Below are positions 22,806 through 27,033 of a stretch of DNA of 27,033 bases, piece by piece. Under the pieces are notes generated by a model that was given only the letters and a program-made list of their open reading frames with translations, was not told where the DNA came from and made no database searches. The first letter of the stretch is position 1. Each line of letters starts with the position of its first letter. The DNA lies in NCBI GenBank assembly GCA_902780985.1, contig CACZHN010000029.1, positions 1 through 27,033 of the forward strand, read 5' to 3'. Position numbers and translations under genes: made by a program. The DNA comes from an uncultured Lachnospiraceae bacterium. GTDB lineage: Bacteria; Bacillota_A; Clostridia; Lachnospirales; Lachnospiraceae.

Positions 22806-23066
22806 ATGCATGAGTATATGATGCCAATGATCGACACAGTAGGTACAGGAAGACAGATCACTGTACTTCGCAAGCAGGCAGGTCTTTCGGTTGCGGACCT
22901 GCAGGGAATGTTCGGATTTACAACACCACAGGCTATTTACAAATGGCAGAGAGGCGTTGCGCTTCCGACAATTGACAACCTGGTCGTACTAGCAAATATA
23001 TTCGGAGTATCAATGGACGAGATAATCGTGCTTGAGGCTTCTTGTGTATCGAAGAGAACGGCCTAA
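22806..23066 (+). CDS. Small XRE-family helix-turn-helix regulator
   Basis: An 86-residue single-domain DNA-binding protein. The HTH_3/XRE domain is clear: GRQITVLRKQAGLSVADLQ, then the turn and recognition helix in FGFTTPQAIYKWQRGVALP, then IDNLVVLANIFGVSMDEII. Near-identical small regulators starting MMPMID are frequent in Lachnospiraceae. GGAGGGG lies 7 nt before the ATG. It ends 51 nt before the ABC/DUF1854 set, on the same strand; it could control that set, but read-through and targets are unknown. Confidence 0.9.
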   Translation: MHEYMMPMIDTVGTGRQITVLRKQAGLSVADLQGMFGFTTPQAIYKWQRGVALPTIDNLVVLANIFGVSMDEIIVLEASCVSKRTA

Positions 23067-23117
23067 ACGCATACCGAACGTGACTAATGAACGGACTTGA
23101 GAAAAGGAGACACGGAA

Positions 23118-25403
23118 TTGAAACAGGACAGTAAGATTTCAAAACAGGCCCTGATGCAGTTGAAGGATTATGGGGTAGAACGAGAGGGGATTCTTCTGGA
23201 AAGCCCCGTAGATCTTTCCTTCGACGGCGAGTACATCTCGGGTTACATTTTCATGACGAAGGACCGAGTGGGCGTTATGCGTACGGCACTCCCGAAGGAT
23301 TATGTATATTACTTCAGGGGAGTTGAGAAGGATGCGGACGAACCACAGGATGAGTTCGGGATTTACGATATTAAATTTTTTGATATAGACAAGCTTAAGC
23401 ATATACATATCGAGCACTTTATAGGCACAAACATCATGACTGCGGAATATGACGGCGTGTACGAACAGATCGTCGCATTTACCAACAGATATCAGGAAGA
23501 AATGAATGTGTTCTGCAGGCAGCTGAAGTCTTTTGTTAAGGACGGTGACATTCCTCCGGAAGAGCCCGAAGAGGAAGAGGAGGAAGAGGAAAAGTCCAAG
23601 ACGAAGAAGAGCAAGCGCTCCATCTTCGGCAGAACCTTAAAGTACTACCTGAAGTATAAGAGAAAGGCTGTAACTCTCTGCATAACATACATTGTGACGG
23701 GAGTTATCAGCGTTGCCTGGCCTTATCTCGTAGGTAAGGTTCTCTTTGATCATGTGCTGGAAAAAGATGATGTATATCTCTCAAGCTTCGGACTGGGAGG
23801 GAAGTACGGACTGGCCCTCCTTTTTCTTGCCCTGGTAATGATAGGCTGCAAGCTTATCGAAGCCTTCAGCAACTGGCTTCAGATATACGTTATGGCGGAT
23901 CTGGCCAGCGCGGCGGCAAGGGATATAAAGACGGATGTTTTCGATTCCATGAGCAATCTGTCACTGAGCTTCTTTACAAACAAGCAGACAGGCGGTCTGA
24001 TGACCCGAGTGCTCAGTGATTCGGAACATGTAAGAGACTTCTTCATCGACGGACTTCCGAGACTCTTTGTTCACGGAATGACGATCATCGCTACATTTGC
24101 GGTAATGTACAGACTTAACTGGAAGATGGCGCTGGTAGCATGTATCCTGCTTCCGCTTCTCATAGTAATGACGGTAAAGCTTCGTCCGGGACTCTGGACA
24201 CTTTCCGGAAAGAGACATCGTGCAGAGAAGGCGGTAAACAGCAAGGCTAACGACAACCTTACGGGAGCCAGGGTAGTAAAGGCCTTCGGACAGGAAAATG
24301 CGGAGATAGAAAGATTCCTTCATCCGAATCAGAATCTCTGCGATGCGGAGATAAATATAGTCAGATTGAGAAATCAGTTCGCAATCCTTTATAACATGGT
24401 GCAGGAGGTTTCCAGTATCTGGATCTGGATTGTGGGAGTTATCTTCGTACTGAAGACTCAGGAAATCGAACTCGGTGTCCTGATCACATTTGTAGGTTAT
24501 GTAATGCAGCTTAACGGCCCGATGAACTTCTTCGTATGGGTATTCCGTATGTGGGCCGACAGCATCAATTCCGCAGAGCGTCTTTTCGAGATAATCGACG
24601 CTATTCCGGAAATACAGGAGAAGCAGAACCCTGTGAGACTCACACAGCCTCGCGGCGAGATAGAGCTGAAGGACGTAACCTTCGGTTATTCGGTGGGACG
24701 CCCGGTTCTGAAAAATATAAACCTTAAGGTCATGGAAGGAGAAATGCTGGGAATCGTGGGACGTTCCGGCGCAGGAAAGTCTACCCTGGTCAATCTCATT
24801 TCAAGATTATATGACGTAAACGAGGGATCCATAAAGATTGACGGAACCGATGTGAAGGATCTGGCACTTACGGATCTGAGAAGAAATGTAGCCATGGTTT
24901 CTCAGGACACATACATTTTCATGGGTTCCGTGGCAATGAATATAGCTTACGGCAACGAAAATGCAACAAGAGCCGACATAATCCGTGCGGCTAAGCTTGC
25001 AAGTGCCCATGAGTTCATCTCAAAGCTTCCTGACGGATACGATACCATTATCGGAGCTTCGGGTAAGGAGCTTTCGGGAGGAGAGAAGCAGAGGATTTCC
25101 ATCGCAAGAGCAATCCTTGCGGATCCGAAGATACTCATTCTCGATGAGGCTACAGCCAGTGTGGATACGGAGACAGAGAAGGCTATCCAGAATTCTCTTA
25201 AGTTCCTGGTGAAGGGAAGAACAACACTTTCCATCGCCCACAGATTATCTACACTTCGTGATGCCGACAGACTCATTGTTATCGACGGCGGCCGTATCGT
25301 GGAGGAAGGAACGGAAGAAGAACTGAACAAGCTTCCTGACGGAATCTTCAAGACTCTTCTGGACCTTCAGAATAAGTCGCTGGCGCTGAATACAAGTTTT
25401 TAG
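23118..25403 (+). CDS. ABC half-transporter with N-terminal PH-like extension
   Basis: A type IV ABC exporter subunit of about 761 residues. It begins with an unusual cytoplasmic domain of ~145 residues (beta-rich, SPVDLSFDGEYISGYIFM ...), joined through an acidic run (about residues 149-160, EEPEEEEEEEE) and a Lys-rich patch to six membrane helices. The ATPase has Walker A GRSGAGKST near residue 547, Q-loop VSQDTYIF, signature LSGGE, Walker B ILILDEAT and AHRLST. I chose TTG 23118 because AAAGGAG (23103-23109) is spaced 8 nt from it; TTG 23097 is possible. With the DUF1854 gene and a second ABC gene it forms a likely heterodimeric exporter. Related DUF1854-ABC sets in proteobacteria are associated with cyanophycin genes; none is seen here. 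Confidence 0.9.
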   Translation: MKQDSKISKQALMQLKDYGVEREGILLESPVDLSFDGEYISGYIFMTKDRVGVMRTALPKDYVYYFRGVEKDADEPQDEFGIYDIKFFDIDKLKHIHIEHFIGTNIMTAEYDGVYEQIVAFTNRYQEEMNVFCRQLKSFVKDGDIPPEEPEEEEEEEEKSKTKKSKRSIFGRTLKYYLKYKRKAVTLCITYIVTGVISVAWPYLVGKVLFDHVLEKDDVYLSSFGLGGKYGLALLFLALVMIGCKLIEAFSNWLQIYVMADLASAAARDIKTDVFDSMSNLSLSFFTNKQTGGLMTRVLSDSEHVRDFFIDGLPRLFVHGMTIIATFAVMYRLNWKMALVACILLPLLIVMTVKLRPGLWTLSGKRHRAEKAVNSKANDNLTGARVVKAFGQENAEIERFLHPNQNLCDAEINIVRLRNQFAILYNMVQEVSSIWIWIVGVIFVLKTQEIELGVLITFVGYVMQLNGPMNFFVWVFRMWADSINSAERLFEIIDAIPEIQEKQNPVRLTQPRGEIELKDVTFGYSVGRPVLKNINLKVMEGEMLGIVGRSGAGKSTLVNLISRLYDVNEGSIKIDGTDVKDLALTDLRRNVAMVSQDTYIFMGSVAMNIAYGNENATRADIIRAAKLASAHEFISKLPDGYDTIIGASGKELSGGEKQRISIARAILADPKILILDEATASVDTETEKAIQNSLKFLVKGRTTLSIAHRLSTLRDADRLIVIDGGRIVEEGTEEELNKLPDGIFKTLLDLQNKSLALNTSF

Positions 25404-25423
25404 TTGTTTTAACAGGAGGGGAT

Positions 25424-25978
25424 ATGGCAGACAATTCATTTGATCAAAACAACACTATAAACATTTATGAGAAGAAGGCCGAGGAAATGACGGCAATCCA
25501 TATCATTTCCAAGGATGATAAATTCGAAGAGACCGAAGGTGGTTTCGTAAGCCTTGATTACGACGGGGTTCACTATGACAGGATCAAGGTGGTAAGGCTT
25601 TTTCCTTTCTCGGATGCCGACAGATATCTTTCAATTAGAGAGCACGGCAACGGGGAGCGGGAGATAGGCATAATCGAAGACCTGGACAGTATGACAGATA
25701 AGACCAAAACCATACTTAAGAAGCAGCTGAAGCTCAGCTACTTCACCCCGGTGATAAAGAAGATATACAGCATAAAAGACGAATACGGTTACGCCTACTT
25801 CCGAGTACTTACCGATAAGGGCGAGTGCAAATTCGCCATAAACATGGGTTCGAATGCGGTTACAAAGCTTTCCGACACACGACTCATCATTATGGACGTG
25901 GACGAAAACCGCTTCGAGATCCGTGACGTGGATGAACTGACCCACAAGGAAAGACGAATGCTTGATCTCTTCCTGTAA
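25424..25978 (+). CDS. DUF1854 family protein
   Basis: A 184-residue soluble protein matching DUF1854, which recurs between paired ABC exporter genes. The typical part is the second half: FPFSDADRYLSIRE, EIGIIEDLDSM, YFTPVIKKIYSIKDEYGYAYFRVLTDKGECKF and the C-terminal IIMDVDENRFEIRDVDELTHKERRMLDLFL. No catalytic motif is visible; it is probably an accessory or regulator of the transporter. GGAGGGG lies 4 nt before the ATG and 21 nt separate it from the preceding ABC gene. Confidence 0.88.
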   Translation: MADNSFDQNNTINIYEKKAEEMTAIHIISKDDKFEETEGGFVSLDYDGVHYDRIKVVRLFPFSDADRYLSIREHGNGEREIGIIEDLDSMTDKTKTILKKQLKLSYFTPVIKKIYSIKDEYGYAYFRVLTDKGECKFAINMGSNAVTKLSDTRLIIMDVDENRFEIRDVDELTHKERRMLDLFL

Positions 25979-25987
25979 AATGACACA

Positions 25988-26036
25988 CGGGGACGGAGGT
26001 TAAGTAGTCAAAATGACTACTTAACCTCCGTCCCCG
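25988..26036. repeat. 49-nt palindromic element (REP-like) between DUF1854 and ABC genes
   Basis: Two perfect 23-bp arms (25988-26010 and 26014-26036) flank AAA. The outer part, TGACACACGGGGACGG, is a motif I recall from dispersed Firmicute palindromic repeats linked to IS200-like (RAYT) transposases. No T-run follows, so it is not a terminator; in mRNA it may stabilise or attenuate. Confidence 0.75.
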
Positions 26037-26066
26037 AGGATTCAAAATTTTGAGGGTGACTGGAAT

Positions 26067-26951
26067 ATGATATTACGATATATGCTTCCGACGAATATTG
26101 AGAAGACTGTGGATCTGACAGGAGATGAGAAAGTATATTACGCCGTGCCGGTGGATATTGATGACGACGGCAACTGGTCGGATAACTCCTACCTCGTGGT
26201 GACCACCACAAAGATCTTTATATTCAGAGGAGAAGACAAAAAAGTTTATAATGTAAGCGATTTCGATAAGATATCCGCGGAGCCGGGAGTGGGCGGCGGA
26301 ATACTTACGGGAACGAAAGACGGCACCGATATGGTACTGGTCCACTACTCAGCCAAGCACAGAGCCAGATTTGCCTATGTGGCAAGAGGTCTCAACATCC
26401 TTATATCGGGAAGATACGAGGAGGTTGTCAGCAGCGAGTATGAGAAAATATGTCCGAAATGCGGGCGTGCCATTCCGGGTACCAAGCTGTGTCCGAAATG
26501 CTCGAAGCAGGGAGGATTCCTGCATGTATTTAAGAAGATGGCGACACCTTATAAGAAGGAATTCACCGGAGTATTCTTCATAATGGTTCTGGTAGCCATA
26601 ACAACGCTCCTTAATCCGGAGATTCAGAAGCATCTTATAAATGATGTGCTGGAGAAAGGGGGCAACCTGAAGGACGCCCTGATATTCCTTTCCATCATGT
26701 TTGCTCTCAGCGTTGCCATAGTAATACTGAACATCATGAAGAGCAACTCAACCGCAAGACTGGGTGCGAAGATATCGGCGGATCTCAGGGTTGAGATATT
26801 CAAGAAATATCAGCAGCTTCCGCTGGAATTCATCAACGACAGAAGACCGGGAGAACTGCTGAACAGGATCATACAGGATACCACATTTAAGAAAGGACCA
26901 AGCTATGATCAAAAACCAGTGGTATGCAGTGCTTTCTTCCCATCAGCTTAA
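26067..26951 (+). pseudogene. Second ABC half-transporter, truncated at about 26885
   Basis: The partner of the upstream ABC gene. It starts with a PH-like beta domain, then a zinc ribbon (Cys129-x2-Cys132-x9-Cys142-x2-Cys145), then the first exporter helices (FTGVFFIMVLVAITTLLNP near residue 170; ALIFLSIMFALSVAIVILNIM near 208) and the coupling segment PGELLNRIIQDTT ending at residue 273. After that the sequence stops resembling an ABC exporter (FKKGPSYDQKP ...) and ends at 26951; four membrane helices and the whole ATPase are missing. From about 26886 the DNA belongs to another gene in another frame, so this is a genuine truncation or a chimeric contig join. Start ATG 26067 follows GAGGGTG. 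Confidence 0.82.
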
Positions 26952-27033
26952 GAAGGGGCAGGTACTGGGGGCAAGGAGATTTGGAGAGAATCTGGTCTTT
27001 TACAGGACAGGGAAGGGGCAGATCGGATGCGCG
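26905..27033 (+). CDS. Rieske [2Fe-2S] oxygenase-type protein, 5' fragment
   Basis: An open frame from ATG 26905 to the window end encodes 43 residues beginning MIKNQWYAVLSSHQLKKGQ and continuing into GENLVFYRTGKGQIGCA. This is the usual start of Rieske-domain oxygenase-like proteins (MIxNQWY..L.S.E...G.......G..L...R...G.I.C); the cluster ligands (CxH ... CxxH) would lie beyond the window. AAAGGA (26893-26898) is well spaced. Its codons differ from the rest of the window: four of six Gly are GGG, which is rare elsewhere here. It therefore seems to come from a different genomic context than the ABC gene it interrupts. Confidence 0.7.
   Translation, partial: MIKNQWYAVLSSHQLKKGQVLGARRFGENLVFYRTGKGQIGCA

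Noticed and set aside
25978..26066. The 49-nt palindrome as a terminator of the DUF1854 gene
   Set aside because: No T-run follows either arm in the plus direction and the next gene belongs to the same set.

Overview
The window looks like a chromosomal piece of a low-to-mid GC anaerobic Firmicute, most likely a Lachnospiraceae (Butyrivibrio/Pseudobutyrivibrio-like). This rests on codon use rich in AGA and GGA, strong AGGAGG ribosome sites, compact hairpin terminators, a DUF4349 lipoprotein, a small XRE regulator of the kind common in that family, an EFR1 ferredoxin, and several proteins typical of strict anaerobes. No database search was possible, so taxonomy and family names come from motif recognition. 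No tRNA, rRNA, CRISPR array, complete IS or phage was seen.

Layout. (1) 21-2944, plus strand: a ZnuA-type metal-binding lipoprotein, a CobW-like GTPase with a DUF1980-like C-terminal domain, and a flavodoxin/ferredoxin protein (EFR1). (2) 2934-3769, minus strand: a LysR regulator broken by an internal deletion. (3) 4066-10770, plus strand: a tight operon divergent from the LysR gene. It encodes a Rid-family protein, a three-piece dye-linked amino/imino-acid oxidoreductase of the HcnABC/opine-oxidase type ([2Fe-2S] plug, FAD plus [4Fe-4S] subunit, BFD [2Fe-2S] subunit, FAD DAO-type subunit), a P-II-like protein, an APC permease, and an ornithine-cyclodeaminase-family enzyme whose N-terminal part is deleted and frameshifted. 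Together they look like an uptake and oxidation module for an amino-acid-like or opine-like substrate, now apparently decaying. (4) 10821-13247: a methyltransferase and, convergent to it, a homodimer-type ABC exporter. (5) 13460-17410: HD hydrolase, YdcF-family membrane protein, a small membrane protein, a Cys-rich mini-protein with RtcB, and a Dabb-domain protein. (6) 17535-23066: DUF4349 lipoprotein, TetR regulator, a large hybrid histidine kinase with HPt, a 103-residue unknown, a 48-residue ORF that may instead be part of a small RNA, and an XRE regulator. (7) 23118-26885: ABC half-transporter, DUF1854 protein and a second ABC half-transporter, a recognisable three-gene set with a 49-nt palindrome between the last two genes. 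The second half-transporter stops abruptly near 26885. From there to the end the sequence is the start of an unrelated Rieske-type protein with different codon use.

The main observations are three disrupted genes (LysR, cyclodeaminase, ABC permease) with clean junctions, two of them bounding the same oxidoreductase operon; the operon itself, whose Rid and P-II members lack hallmark residues; a pair of outward-facing terminator-like hairpins in its divergent control region; and several embedded regulatory structures (a promoter inside a terminator, a sequestered ribosome site, a strong promoter over a very short ORF).
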